A stretch of 64,000 nt of DNA from Catenulispora sp. GP43 (GCF_041260665.1 NZ_JBGCCT010000040.1:49250-113249), one strand, 5' to 3'. Numbered from the stretch's first letter, positions 1-9,542 are shown. Notes: generated from the sequence alone by a model not told the origin. Made by a program: numbers and translations.

Positions 1-3000
1 CACGAGGGCTGCAACGAGATCCTCAACATCTCCCGCCCCGACATCGTGCGGGCCGTGCACGAGGAGTACTTCCGCGCCGGCGTGGACTGCGTGGAGACCA
101 ACACCTTCGGCGCCAACCACACCAACCTCGGCGACTACGACATCGCCGACCGCGTCTTCGAGCTCTCCGAAGCCGGCGCCCGGCTGGCCCGCGAGGTCGC
201 CGACGGCTTCGCCACCGCCGACAGGCCGCGCTGGGTGATCGGCTCCATCGGCCCGGGCACCAAGCTGCCGTCCCTGGGCCAGATCGACTACCCCACGCTG
301 CGCGACGCCTACCAGGCCGAGGCCGCCGGGCTGATCGCCGGCGGCGCGGACGCGCTGCTGGTGGAGACCAGCCAGGACCTGCTGCAGATCAAGGCCTCGG
401 TGCTGGGCGCCAAGGCCGCGGCGCGCGCGGCCGGGATCGACATCCCGGTGTGGGCCTCGGCGGCGTTCGAGACCACCGGCACGATGCTGCTGGGCACCGA
501 GGTCGGCGCGGCGCTGACCGCGCTGGAGTCCCTGGGCATCGAGCGCATCGGCCTGAACTGCTCCACCGGCCCGGCCGAGATGAGCGAGCACCTGCGCTAC
601 CTGGCCAAGCACTCCACGATCGGCCTGTCCTGCATGCCGAACGCCGGCCTGCCGGTGCTCACCTCCGACGGCGCGCACTACCCGCTGAGCCCGGAGGAGC
701 TCGTCGACTGGCACCAGCGCTTCGTCGACCAGTTCGGCATCGCGCTGATCGGCGGCTGCTGCGGCACCACGCCGGAGCACCTGCGGCAGCTGGTCGACAG
801 TCTCGGCGGACGCGAGGTCCCCCAGCGTTCGCCGAAGCGGGAGCCGGGGGCCTCGTCGCTGTACCAGCACGTGCCGTTCCGGCAGGACATCAGCTACCTG
901 GCGATCGGCGAGCGGGCCAATACCAACGGCTCCAAGGCGTTCCGCGAGGCGCTGCTGGCGGAGAACTGGGACGCGTGCGTGGAGATCGCCCGCAACCAGA
1001 TCCGCGACGGCGCGCACATGCTCGACCTCTGCGTCGACTACGTGGGCCGGGACGGCGTCGCGGACATGAAGGCCGTGGCCAGCCGGTTCGCGACCGCCTC
1101 GACGCTGCCGATCGTGCTGGACTCCACCGAGCCGCAGGTGCTCCAGGCCGGGCTGGAGACGCTCGGCGGGCGGGCCGTCATCAACTCGGTGAACTACGAG
1201 GACGGCGACGCCCCCGACTCGCGCTTCGCGCGCATCATGGAGCTGGTCTCCGCGCACGGCGCCGGCGTCATCGCCCTGACCATCGACGAGCAGGGCCAGG
1301 CCCGCACCGCCGAGCACAAGGTGGCGATCGCCGAGCGGCTGATCGAGGACATCACGACCAACTGGGGCGTCCCGGAGGACTCGATCCTCGTGGACTGTCT
1401 GACCTTCACGATCTGTACCGGGCAGGAGGAGTCGCGGCGCGACGGCCTGGAGACCATCGAGGGCATCCGGGAGCTGAAGCGCCGGCACCCGGACGTGCAG
1501 ACCACCCTGGGCCTGTCGAACATCTCCTTCGGCCTGAACCCGGCCGCGCGCCAGGTGCTGAACTCGGTGTTCCTGCACGAGTGCGTCGAGGCCGGCCTGG
1601 ACTCGGCGATCGTGCACGCCTCCAAGATCCTGCCGATCGCCCGCATCCCGGAGGAGCAGCGCAAGGTCGCCCTGGACCTGGTCTATGACCGGCGTGCCGA
1701 GGGCTACGACCCGCTGACCCGGCTGCTGGAGCTGTTCGAGGGCGTGGACGCCGCCTCGCAGAAGGCCTCCCGCGCCGACGAGCTGGCGGCGCTGCCGCTG
1801 GAGGAGCGTCTCAAGCGCCGCATCATCGACGGCGAGCGCAAGGGGCTGGAGGCCGACCTGGACGAGGCCCTGGCCGTGCGTCCCGCGCTGGAGATCGTCA
1901 ACGAGGTGCTGCTGGACGGTATGAAGACGGTCGGCGAGCTGTTCGGCTCCGGCGAGATGCAGCTGCCGTTCGTGCTGCAGAGCGCGGAGACGATGAAGGC
2001 GGCGGTGGCGCACCTGGAGCCGCACATGGAGAAGTCGGACTCCACCGGGAAGGGCACGATCGTGCTGGCCACGGTGAAGGGCGACGTCCACGACATCGGC
2101 AAGAACCTGGTCGACATCATCTTGTCGAACAACGGCTACAACGTGGTCAACCTCGGCATCAAGCAGCCGCTGCAGACCATCCTGGACGCCGCCGAGGAGA
2201 ACGCCGCCGACGCCATCGGGATGTCGGGGCTGCTGGTGAAGTCCACGGTGGTGATGAAGGAGAACCTGGAGGAGATGAACACCCGCGGCGTGGCCGGGCG
2301 CTGGCCGGTGCTGCTGGGCGGCGCCGCGCTGACCCGGGCCTACGTCGAGCAGGACCTCGCCGAGCTGTACCAGGGCGAGGTGCGGTACGCGCGCGACGCC
2401 TTCGAGGGGCTGAACCTGATGGACGCGGTCGCGGCGGTGAAGGCCGGGGTCCCCGGTGCGTCCCTGCCGGCGCTGCGTCCCCGGCGGGTCAAGGCCTCCG
2501 GGCCGCTGCGCGAGATCCCGGACGAGCCGATCCCGGCCCGCTCCGACGTGGCGCTGGACAACCCGATCCCGGCGCCGCCGTTCTGGGGCGACCGGATGGT
2601 GAAGGGGATCCGGCTGGCCGAATACGCGCCCTACCTCGACGAGCGCGCGCTGTTCCTCGGCCAGTGGGGGCTCAAGCCGGGGCGCGGCTCGGGCGGGCGC
2701 TCGTACGAGGAACTGGTCGAGACCGAGGGCCGCCCGCGCCTGCGCATGTGGCTGGAGCGCCTGCAGACCGAGAACCTGCTGGACGCGGCGGTCGTCTACG
2801 GCTACTTCCCGGCGGTCAGCAAGGGCGACAGCCTGCTGATCCTCGACGAGAGCGGCGACCAGCGGACCAGCTTCACCTTCCCGCGCCAGCGCCGCGACCG
2901 CCACCTGTGCCTGTCCGACTTCTGGCGCCCGCAGGAATCCGGCGAGGTGGACGTGGCCCCGTTCCAGCTGGTGACGGTCGGCGCGCGCATCGCCGAGGCG

Positions 3001-3360
3001 ACGGCGGAGCTGTTCGCGGGGAACTCCTATCGGGAGTACATGGAGCTGCACGGCCTGTCGGTCCAGCTCGCCGAGGCCCTGGCCGAGTACTGGCACGCCC
3101 GCGTGCGCGACGAGCTCGGCTTCGCCGCCGAGGACCCGGACTCGACCGAGGGGCTGTTCAAGGTGGAGTACCGCGGGTGCCGGTACTCGTTCGGGTATCC
3201 GGCGTGCCCGGACCTGGAGGACCGGACGAAGATCGTGGAGCTGCTTAAGCCGGAGCGGATCAACGTGCGGCTGTCGGAGGAGTACCAGTTGCATCCGGAG
3301 CAGTCGACGGATGCGATCGTGGCGCACCACCCGGAGGCTTCTTACTTCAACGCGGGGTGA
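1..3360 (+). CDS. metH: Cobalamin-dependent methionine synthase, 5'-truncated
   Basis: Transfers the methyl group of 5-methyltetrahydrofolate to homocysteine through methylcobalamin, giving methionine in the cytoplasm. The reading frame is already open at base 1 (HEGCNEILN), so the N-terminus lies outside the window; 1119 residues are visible. Order of domains: homocysteine-binding barrel with zinc ligands Cys187 in GLNCSTG and Cys253/Cys254 in GGCCGTT, pterin-binding barrel (about 290-560), cobalamin cap (about 620-690), Rossmann cobalamin domain with the lower ligand His697 in DVHDIGKN, and the AdoMet-dependent reactivation domain to the C-terminus. All modules are intact, so apart from the window edge the gene looks functional. 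No cobalamin riboswitch can be judged because the leader is outside. Confidence 0.98.
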   Translation, partial: HEGCNEILNISRPDIVRAVHEEYFRAGVDCVETNTFGANHTNLGDYDIADRVFELSEAGARLAREVADGFATADRPRWVIGSIGPGTKLPSLGQIDYPTLRDAYQAEAAGLIAGGADALLVETSQDLLQIKASVLGAKAAARAAGIDIPVWASAAFETTGTMLLGTEVGAALTALESLGIERIGLNCSTGPAEMSEHLRYLAKHSTIGLSCMPNAGLPVLTSDGAHYPLSPEELVDWHQRFVDQFGIALIGGCCGTTPEHLRQLVDSLGGREVPQRSPKREPGASSLYQHVPFRQDISYLAIGERANTNGSKAFREALLAENWDACVEIARNQIRDGAHMLDLCVDYVGRDGVADMKAVASRFATASTLPIVLDSTEPQVLQAGLETLGGRAVINSVNYEDGDAPDSRFARIMELVSAHGAGVIALTIDEQGQARTAEHKVAIAERLIEDITTNWGVPEDSILVDCLTFTICTGQEESRRDGLETIEGIRELKRRHPDVQTTLGLSNISFGLNPAARQVLNSVFLHECVEAGLDSAIVHASKILPIARIPEEQRKVALDLVYDRRAEGYDPLTRLLELFEGVDAASQKASRADELAALPLEERLKRRIIDGERKGLEADLDEALAVRPALEIVNEVLLDGMKTVGELFGSGEMQLPFVLQSAETMKAAVAHLEPHMEKSDSTGKGTIVLATVKGDVHDIGKNLVDIILSNNGYNVVNLGIKQPLQTILDAAEENAADAIGMSGLLVKSTVVMKENLEEMNTRGVAGRWPVLLGGAALTRAYVEQDLAELYQGEVRYARDAFEGLNLMDAVAAVKAGVPGASLPALRPRRVKASGPLREIPDEPIPARSDVALDNPIPAPPFWGDRMVKGIRLAEYAPYLDERALFLGQWGLKPGRGSGGRSYEELVETEGRPRLRMWLERLQTENLLDAAVVYGYFPAVSKGDSLLILDESGDQRTSFTFPRQRRDRHLCLSDFWRPQESGEVDVAPFQLVTVGARIAEATAELFAGNSYREYMELHGLSVQLAEALAEYWHARVRDELGFAAEDPDSTEGLFKVEYRGCRYSFGYPACPDLEDRTKIVELLKPERINVRLSEEYQLHPEQSTDAIVAHHPEASYFNAG

Positions 3361-3391
3361 GGGTGCTTCAACGAGAGGTGAGTGGCCGGTG

Positions 3392-3883
3392 ATGACGACC
3401 GAGGACGTGGTCGAGCTCCACGTCCTCCTGCGGGCGGCGGGCGCCGACGTCTGGATCGGCGGCGGCTGGGGCATCGACGCCCTGGTCGGCCAGCAGACGC
3501 GCCCGCACCGCGACGTGGACCTGATGCACCGGCTCGATCAGGAGCCCGCGGTCGTGGCGGCCCTGGCGCGGGCGGGGTTCGCCGAAACGCTCGACTGGCG
3601 TCCGGTGCGGTTCGTGATGGCGGACGCGCGAGGGCGGGAGATCGATCTGCACCCGCTGGTCTTCGGCGAAGACGGGTCGGCGTCGCAGGCCTCGTTGGAG
3701 GCGGACAGGCCTTTCGTCTATCCCGCTTCGTGCTTCGTCACCGGCGTGATCGGCGGGACCGTGGTGCCCTGCATGTCGGCGGAACAGCAGGTCTACTTCC
3801 ATCAGGGCTATGAGCCGGCCGACCACGATCGGCACGACATGGCGCAGCTGCGCAGGGTGTTCGGGATCGCCACGCACTTCTGA
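3392..3883 (+). CDS. Lincosamide-nucleotidyltransferase-like protein
   Basis: A 163-residue single-domain protein with the nucleotidyltransferase signature GGGWGIDALVG at residues 23-33, followed by TRPHRDVDLM, where Asp41 and Asp43 are the expected metal-binding pair. This pattern is shared with the Lnu/Lin lincosamide nucleotidyltransferases and aminoglycoside adenylyltransferase-like proteins, which add AMP to a hydroxyl group of an antibiotic. The substrate cannot be told from sequence; many genomic members have no proven resistance role. I chose ATG 3392 because GAGAGGTG lies 11 nt upstream; an adjacent GTG at 3389 is also possible. It follows metH by 31 nt and is convergent with the next gene. 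Confidence 0.75.
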   Translation: MTTEDVVELHVLLRAAGADVWIGGGWGIDALVGQQTRPHRDVDLMHRLDQEPAVVAALARAGFAETLDWRPVRFVMADARGREIDLHPLVFGEDGSASQASLEADRPFVYPASCFVTGVIGGTVVPCMSAEQQVYFHQGYEPADHDRHDMAQLRRVFGIATHF

Positions 3884-3889
3884 GCGGTG

Positions 3890-4633
3890 TCAGCCCGGCC
3901 AGGTTCCGAGCGCGCGGGCCAGTCGTTCGCCCTGGTCGGCGGTGAGGCCGTGCGCCAGGCCGAGGCCGCAGCGCGGGCTGTGCGGGTCGTCGCAGACGAG
4001 GATGCCGGTGTAGGCCGAACCTTCGTCCACAGCCGGCACCAGCCATTCCGCGGGCCCCCAGAACGGGAGATCGGTGAGCATGCGGGCGGCTGTCTCCGGC
4101 GCAGTCTCCGCGGGCACGCCGATGCCGATGAGTGCCTCGGCGACTACTTCGGCGGCATCCGGTGGCGTCTCCGCGTCGCCGAGCGCCGGTAGGAGCAGCA
4201 GGAGCCGGGCATCGGGGTCGTGGATGCCCTCGGCGCCGGAGTCGGGGTGCGCTGCGATATGGACCAGTTCGGGCCAGGCCAGTCCGGGTCCGGCCCAGTG
4301 TCCTTCGATGCCGGCCAGGCGTCGTCGCGTGTCCCATTCCGGATGGGTGACGTGGAAGTCGAGGCCCTCGTCGTCCTCGAAGTTGCGGCCGAGGACCGAG
4401 ACCGAGTGGCCGTCCGCGAACGGGATCCGGAACAGCGGCCATCGCTCGAAGCTGTGCAGCCGCTCATAGGCCGCGTCGCAATCGGCCTCGTCGGCCCCGA
4501 ACAGAGCTGGTCGTGGTACGTCGACGTCGTCCTGGGTCCCGCACAGCCACAGCAGATACGCGGCCCAGAATCCCGGCAGCTCCAGCAGTTCGTCGCCGAG
4601 CACCACCGGACCTTCGTCGTGGTAGGCCTCCAC
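3890..4633 (-). CDS. Hypothetical acidic protein
   Basis: A 247-residue cytoplasmic protein with no signal peptide or membrane segment. I do not recognise the family. It is rich in Asp, Glu and Trp, with stretches such as GFWAAYLLWLCG near residue 22 and FHVTHPEWDTRRRL near residue 92, and ends in a Leu/Ala-rich helix. GTG 4633 is preceded by a GGAGGGG ribosome site and begins one base after the stop of the MFS gene at 4635, so the two are probably co-transcribed and translationally coupled. It ends 7 nt from the convergent nucleotidyltransferase. Confidence 0.7.
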   Translation of the reverse strand: MEAYHDEGPVVLGDELLELPGFWAAYLLWLCGTQDDVDVPRPALFGADEADCDAAYERLHSFERWPLFRIPFADGHSVSVLGRNFEDDEGLDFHVTHPEWDTRRRLAGIEGHWAGPGLAWPELVHIAAHPDSGAEGIHDPDARLLLLLPALGDAETPPDAAEVVAEALIGIGVPAETAPETAARMLTDLPFWGPAEWLVPAVDEGSAYTGILVCDDPHSPRCGLGLAHGLTADQGERLARALGTWPG

Positions 4634-4634
4634 C

Positions 4635-5852
4635 TCACCCCTCCGTAGCCAGCGCCTCAGCCTCCGCGGCCAGCGGCCCCGGCACCCCGTGCACCGCCGC
4701 CGGTGCGTTGCGCCCCAGCAGGCCGCCGCCGAGGGCGACCATGCCGGCCAGTACCGCCACCGCGCTGAAGGCCACGCGCAGCGAGGTCAGGTCGGCGATG
4801 CCGCCGATCATGCCGGGGGCGGCCATGCCCGCGCCGTAGGCGATGGTCGCCACGCCCGCGACGCCCATCGTCGGGTTCGGGCCGGCGTGGCCGGCGGCGG
4901 CGAAGGCCAGCGGGACCACCACCGAGACGCCGACGCCGACGCCGATGAGCATGAAGCCCAGGATCGCCGGGATCGGGCCGTGGGCCGCGACCACCAGCAG
5001 GCCGCCGAGTGCGCCGAGGACGCCGCAGCCGCGGACGGTCGTCGTGGCTCCCAGGCGTCCCACCACCGCGTCGCCGGCCAGGCGGCCGGCGGCCATGGTG
5101 AAGGCGAACATGCCGGTGGTGAAGGCGGCCTCGGCTTCGTCGCCGTGCAGGGTGCGGTGCATGTAGACCGAGGACCAGTCCTGCGCGGCCACCTCGGCGT
5201 AGATGCCGCAGAAGCCGACCAGGCCGATCAGCAGGATCACGCCGCGCGGGATCACGAACAGCGGCACGTCCTCCTTCTTCTCCTCGGCCAGGCCCACGTC
5301 GGCGGCGCTGGTGCGGAAGCCGTGCGTGCCCCAGGCGGCCGCCGCGGCCAGCACCGCCGCCGCGACGGCGAAGTGCACGCGGGCGTCGACGTGCGCGTGC
5401 GCGGCCAGCGAGCCGGCCATCGCGGCGATCAGGACGCCGGCGCTCCAGCTGCCGTGCAGGCCGGACATGATCGAGCGGGCCATGCGCTTCTCGACCAGGA
5501 TGCCCTGGGCGTTCATCGCCATGTCGGAGGTGCCGCCGACGGCGCCGGAGACGACCATGCAGGCCGCCAGCGCCGGCAGGCTCGGCATCCAGGAGGTCGC
5601 CACGGTGACGGCCAGGAAGACGCCGATCAGCGCCCGCGCCGTCGCCCTGGTACCGAACCGGGCCACCGCGCGGCCGGCGAAGGGCATCGTGGCGATGGCT
5701 CCGATGGAGGGCATGAGCAGCGCGATACCGAGTCTTCCCGCGGACAGCTGCAGGTGGTCGGACAGCCACGGCAGGCGCGAGGAGAAGGTCCCGGTCACGG
5801 CGCCGTGGGTGGCGAACACGGTCGCGACCGAGCGTCGTTCCTTCTCCCACAT
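4635..5852 (-). CDS. MFS transporter (12 TM)
   Basis: A 405-residue major facilitator protein with twelve predicted hydrophobic segments and small-residue-rich helices typical of sugar/drug permeases. The loop between helices 2 and 3 carries a weak form of the MFS motif A (FAGRAVARFGTRATAR, about residues 56-71). The open frame extends to 6002, but ATG 5852 (MWEKERRS) is the sensible start: it has a GGAGA site upstream and the earlier residues look like non-coding translation. Substrate unknown. It is divergent from the methyltransferase at 6001 and is followed at one base by the hypothetical gene ending at 3890. Confidence 0.85.
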   Translation of the reverse strand: MWEKERRSVATVFATHGAVTGTFSSRLPWLSDHLQLSAGRLGIALLMPSIGAIATMPFAGRAVARFGTRATARALIGVFLAVTVATSWMPSLPALAACMVVSGAVGGTSDMAMNAQGILVEKRMARSIMSGLHGSWSAGVLIAAMAGSLAAHAHVDARVHFAVAAAVLAAAAAWGTHGFRTSAADVGLAEEKKEDVPLFVIPRGVILLIGLVGFCGIYAEVAAQDWSSVYMHRTLHGDEAEAAFTTGMFAFTMAAGRLAGDAVVGRLGATTTVRGCGVLGALGGLLVVAAHGPIPAILGFMLIGVGVGVSVVVPLAFAAAGHAGPNPTMGVAGVATIAYGAGMAAPGMIGGIADLTSLRVAFSAVAVLAGMVALGGGLLGRNAPAAVHGVPGPLAAEAEALATEG

Positions 5853-6000
5853 GTGCTGTCTCCGCCCCTGGCCCCGTCCGCCCCTTACCAGGAGCGATCT
5901 TATCGTCGGATTAAGGCTTGTGGACCTGAGAAAGAGATTGGCTAAGCTGGGCACTTCGAGCGCTGACAATTGACCGGGGCCCGGCCCGCCAGGAGGGTGC
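5853..6000. promoter_or_regulatory. Divergent intergenic region
   Basis: 148 bp between the MFS transporter and the methyltransferase, AT-richer than its surroundings around 5895-5945. A possible plus-strand promoter is TTGTGG at about 5918 with TAAGCT 19 nt later. An AGGAGGG ribosome site sits directly before 6001. No clear operator was identified. Confidence 0.35.
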
Positions 6001-6861
6001 ATGGCCGATCACGTGGCCGATCACGCAGGACTGGGCCCGCTGCCGCCGCTTTTCGACACGCCGCAGCACTGGCGTCCGGCCGCCCTGGACACCGACACCC
6101 CGCACGTCGCGCGGGTGTACGACTACCTGCTCGGCGGCAAGGACCACTTCCGCACCGACCGCGCCGCCGCCGAGCTGCTGCTGCGCGCCAACCCCTACTT
6201 ACGCGACGCCTGCCGCGAACAGCGCGACTTCCTGCGCCGCGCGGTCCGCCACCTGGCGGCCGAGGGCGTGAGCCAGTTCGTGGACATCGGCACCGGCCTG
6301 CCCGCGGCACCGACCGCGCACCAGATCGCGCGCGCGGTACAGCCGGCGGCGCGCGTGGCCTACGTCGACAACGACCCGATCGTGCTGTCCCACGCACGGG
6401 TCCTGCTCACCGACGGCGGTCCGGGGACCGCATTCGTCGAGGGGGACCTGCGCGAGCCGGAGGCGCTGCTGCGGGAGCCGGCGCTGCGGGCGGTGATCGA
6501 CCTCGGGGAGCCGGTGGCGATGGTGGTCACCGGGCTGCTGCACTTCCTGCCGGATCACGAGCAGCCCGCCAAGCACGTGCGGACGCTGATGGACGCCTGC
6601 GCGCCCGGCAGCTGCCTGGTGCTGACGCACGGCGCGTCGGACCTGGCGGTGGAGCTGGCGCGGGCGACGTCGGCGGCGTTCCGGCAGGCGGCGATCCCGT
6701 GCCAGGCCCGCAGCCGGGACGAGGTGCTGGAGCTGGTGGGGGAGCTGGAGCTGGCCGAGCCGGGGCTGGTGCCGATGGCGGCCTGGCGGCCCGAGCGGAA
6801 CCTGACGAAGACGGTGCGGGAACGGCAGATCGCTTATGGGGTCGTGGCGCGCAAGGGGTGA
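6001..6861 (+). CDS. SAM-dependent methyltransferase, DUF574 type
   Basis: 286 residues. The N-terminal block TPHVARVYDYLLGGKDHF (residues 33-50), the motif I region VDIGTGLP (94-101) and YVDNDP (121-126) are the hallmarks of the actinobacterial DUF574 (Methyltransf_19) family, which has expanded strongly in Streptomyces and relatives. The fold binds S-adenosylmethionine; the methyl acceptor is unknown for most members. The start at ATG 6001 has AGGAGGG 5 nt upstream. A 10-bp hairpin follows the stop and the gene is convergent with the sigma factor. Confidence 0.9.
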   Translation: MADHVADHAGLGPLPPLFDTPQHWRPAALDTDTPHVARVYDYLLGGKDHFRTDRAAAELLLRANPYLRDACREQRDFLRRAVRHLAAEGVSQFVDIGTGLPAAPTAHQIARAVQPAARVAYVDNDPIVLSHARVLLTDGGPGTAFVEGDLREPEALLREPALRAVIDLGEPVAMVVTGLLHFLPDHEQPAKHVRTLMDACAPGSCLVLTHGASDLAVELARATSAAFRQAAIPCQARSRDEVLELVGELELAEPGLVPMAAWRPERNLTKTVRERQIAYGVVARKG

Positions 6862-6865
6862 CGGG

Positions 6866-6889
6866 GCAGCAGGGTGGCGACCCTGCTGC
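6866..6889. terminator. Hairpin terminator between convergent genes
   Basis: Perfect 10-bp stem (GCAGCAGGGT / ACCCTGCTGC) with a GGCG loop, between the methyltransferase stop at 6861 and the sigma-factor stop at 6904. It has no U tract, as is usual in high-GC actinobacteria. Confidence 0.65.
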
Positions 6890-6903
6890 TCAGGCGTCGC
6901 TGC

Positions 6904-7896
6904 TCAGGCGTCGAAGCCCCGCGGCAGCGTGCGGGGGAAGCCGAACCGTGTCAGCGAGGCCTGCCCCGCGAACCGGGTGAGCCCCTGCACCCGCTCGCCC
7001 CGCAGCGTGAACACGATCAGGCCGCAGAACCGCCAGATCGGCGCCCGGGGGTCGGGGATGTAGAGCACCATGGCGGGCTGGCCGTTGGCGCGGGTGGGCA
7101 GGAACCGCAGCTCCTGGCCCTGGTGCAGCTCCAGCAGGAACCGGGCGATGGTCCCGGGCCCCCGGTGCTCGGCCGGCTCCGGCGGCATCGTCAGCCGGGC
7201 GTCGTCGGTCAGCAGACTCACCAGCTCCGGCAGGTCGAAGCGCTGGAACGCGCTGACGAAGCGGTCGACGACCGCGGCCTCCGCCGGCGACTTGGGCATC
7301 GGCACCTCGTGCGCGGGCCGGTCGGGCGGCAGCGCGGCGCGCGCCCGGACCAGCGCGCTGTTGACCGCGGTGGCGGTGGTGCCGAGCATGTCCGCGGTCT
7401 CGGCGGCCGAGAAGCCCAGCACGTCCCGCAGCACCAGGACCGCACGCTGCTGGGGCGGCAGGTGTTGCAGGCCCGCCACGAACGACAGGGCGATCGACTC
7501 GCGGGCGTCGTAGCGGGCCTCGGGGCCGGGGGTGAGCTCGTCCAGGTCGCCGGGATACGGCTCCAGCCACCAGGGATCGCCGGACCATTCCCGCTCCGGC
7601 GGCTGCGGCCGCCGCTTCTGGCCGCGCAGGTAGTTCAGACAGTGGTTGGTGGCGATCCGGTACAGCCACGCCCGCAGCGACCGGCCGTCGAACCGGCCGA
7701 TCGAACGCCATGCCGCCAACAGGGCCTCCTGGAGCACGTCCTCGGCGTCCTGCACCGAGCCGAGGATCCGGTAGCAGTGCGCCTGCAGTTCGCGGCGGTG
7801 CGGACCGACGAGTTCACGGAAGGCCTCGCCGTCCCCGGCCCGGGCCCGGGCGAGGATCGCCTCGGTCATGGTGGAACCTGTCCTTTCGTCGGCCAC
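6904..7896 (-). CDS. ECF sigma factor with C-terminal SnoaL-like domain (SigG/SigX5 type)
   Basis: 330 residues. Region 2 spans about 18-90 (AFRELVGPH ... DAEDVLQEALLAAWRS ... RAWLYRIATNHCLNYLR); region 4 spans about 140-187 (LPPQQRAVLVLRDVLGFSAAETADML, then SALVRARA). The remaining 130 residues form a SnoaL/NTF2-like domain (about 205-315), as in the SigG/SigX5 branch of ECF sigma factors, where such an extension can replace a separate anti-sigma factor. No anti-sigma gene is adjacent, which agrees with this. GTG 7896 has a full AGGAGGT site 8 nt upstream; ATG 7869 with a weaker site is the alternative. The gene is divergent from the MFS exporter at 8025. Confidence 0.9.
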   Translation of the reverse strand: MADERTGSTMTEAILARARAGDGEAFRELVGPHRRELQAHCYRILGSVQDAEDVLQEALLAAWRSIGRFDGRSLRAWLYRIATNHCLNYLRGQKRRPQPPEREWSGDPWWLEPYPGDLDELTPGPEARYDARESIALSFVAGLQHLPPQQRAVLVLRDVLGFSAAETADMLGTTATAVNSALVRARAALPPDRPAHEVPMPKSPAEAAVVDRFVSAFQRFDLPELVSLLTDDARLTMPPEPAEHRGPGTIARFLLELHQGQELRFLPTRANGQPAMVLYIPDPRAPIWRFCGLIVFTLRGERVQGLTRFAGQASLTRFGFPRTLPRGFDA

Positions 7897-8024
7897 TGGA
7901 AAACACCTCCTACCGAATGCAACACCGGCGGCGGGCCGGATTCATCGCTGTGGGCCAGGCGAGTTCGCGCGCCGGCCGGTGCTTCATCGGTGAGGGCTCC
8001 CACCCGTGACCACCGGAGGCACCC

Positions 8025-9542
8025 ATGACCTCAGAGGCACCCATGACCGCACTGGACGGCAGGAACGAAACCCGCGAACAAGCGCCTGCGACGCCCGGCG
8101 CCCCGCACCGATGGCGGGCGTTCGCGCTCCTGGCCGTGGCGGTCTTCATGACCGTGGTCGACATGCTGATCGTCAACGTGGCGCTGCCGACGATCGGTGC
8201 CAAGCTCCACTTCGCCCAGACGAACCTGCAGTGGGTGGTGACCGCGTACGCGATCAGCTTCGGCGGCTTCCTGCTGCTCGGCGGCCGGACCGCCGACCTG
8301 GTCGGACGCCGCCGGACCTTCGTGGCCGGGCTCGCGCTGTTCACCGCGGCCTCGTGCGCGTGCGGGCTGGCGACCAGCGGCACCTTCCTGATCGTCATGC
8401 GCGGCGTCCAGGGGCTCGGCGCCGCTGCCGTGCTGCCCGCCGCGCTGTCCATCGTGATGAACATGTTTCCCGAGGGCCCCGAGCGCAACAAGGCGCTCGG
8501 CATCTGGGGCGCCGTCGGCGCCAGCGGGGCGACGTTCGGGGTGCTGGCCGGGGGCGCCATCACCCGGTACGCCGGCTGGCCCTACATCTTCTACCTGAAC
8601 GTCTTCATCGGCGGCGCAGTGCTGCTGGTGGCTCCGCGCGTGCTGCCAGAAAGCAGGGTTCCCGACGCCCGCCGCCGCTACGACGTCCCCGGCGCCGTCA
8701 CCGTGACCGGCGCCCTGGTCCTCGCGGTGTACGCGATCTCGCAGGCACCGACCGTCGGGTGGACCGCCGCCCGGACCCTGGTGCCGCTCGCGGTCTCGGC
8801 GGTGCTGCTGGTCACGTTCGTGATCGTCGAGGCCAGGACCGAGGCGCCGCTGCTGCCGCTTCGGCTGTTCCGTCTGAAGACCCTGGCCGGTTCCAACACC
8901 GTCGGCTTCCTGCTCGGAGCCAGCTTCTACGGCTACATCTTCATCGGCACGCTCTACATGCAGCAGGTGCTCCGCTATTCCCCCATGACGACCGGCCTGG
9001 CCTGGCTGACCGTGGGCCTGACCGGGGTGGTGATGGCCGGGCCGGCCCAGATCCTGGTCACCAAGGCGTCGGTGCGGCTGGTGATGGCGGTCGGGATGGC
9101 GGTGACCGCGTCCGGGATCCTGTGGGCCACCCAGGTGTCCGCGCACGGGAGCTTCTGGTCGGACCTGGCCGGCCCCTTCTTCCTGACCGGGACGGTCACC
9201 TGGGTGTTCATCCCGGTGTCGATCGGGGCCCTGGTCGGCGTCACCGAACGCGAGGCCGGTGTCGCCTCCGGCCTCATCGACTCCTCCCAGCAGCTCGGGG
9301 GCGCGATCGGGATCGCCATCGCCTCGACCGTCGCGGCGGCGCGCTCCCAGGCGATGCTCGGGCACGGCCATGCCGCCGCCGATGCGCTGACCGGCGGCTT
9401 CCAGCAGGCTCTGTGGGTCTGCGGGCTCATCGGCCTGGCCGCGGTCCCGGTGGCGTTGGTGCTCGTCAGGCGTCAAGCACCTGCACCGCGACCAACTCTT
9501 CCAGATACCGCGCGTCCCACCACGCCATCTGCCACTGCTTAG
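8025..9542 (+). CDS. DHA2-family MFS drug exporter (14 TM)
   Basis: 505 residues with about fourteen hydrophobic segments. Helix 1 carries VVDMLIVNVALPTI (residues about 46-59), the motif typical of the EmrB/QacA proton-coupled multidrug antiporters, and the 2-3 loop has GRTADLVGRRRTF (motif A). Such pumps export lipophilic compounds across the cytoplasmic membrane. ATG 8025 has GGAGG 6 nt upstream; a second in-frame ATG lies at 8043. The last 77 bp overlap the 3' end of the convergent acyl-CoA dehydrogenase gene, so both C-termini are read from the same DNA on opposite strands. Confidence 0.92.
   Translation: MTSEAPMTALDGRNETREQAPATPGAPHRWRAFALLAVAVFMTVVDMLIVNVALPTIGAKLHFAQTNLQWVVTAYAISFGGFLLLGGRTADLVGRRRTFVAGLALFTAASCACGLATSGTFLIVMRGVQGLGAAAVLPAALSIVMNMFPEGPERNKALGIWGAVGASGATFGVLAGGAITRYAGWPYIFYLNVFIGGAVLLVAPRVLPESRVPDARRRYDVPGAVTVTGALVLAVYAISQAPTVGWTAARTLVPLAVSAVLLVTFVIVEARTEAPLLPLRLFRLKTLAGSNTVGFLLGASFYGYIFIGTLYMQQVLRYSPMTTGLAWLTVGLTGVVMAGPAQILVTKASVRLVMAVGMAVTASGILWATQVSAHGSFWSDLAGPFFLTGTVTWVFIPVSIGALVGVTEREAGVASGLIDSSQQLGGAIGIAIASTVAAARSQAMLGHGHAAADALTGGFQQALWVCGLIGLAAVPVALVLVRRQAPAPRPTLPDTARPTTPSATA

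Noticed and set aside
3890..4648. Plus-strand ORFs over the hypothetical acidic protein.
   Set aside because: The minus-strand frame has the better codon pattern, a ribosome site and coupling to the upstream MFS gene.
4689..5945. Long plus-strand ORFs opposite the MFS transporter.
   Set aside because: Composition is His/Gly/Arg-rich, typical of antisense shadows in GC-rich DNA; the minus strand encodes a clear transporter.
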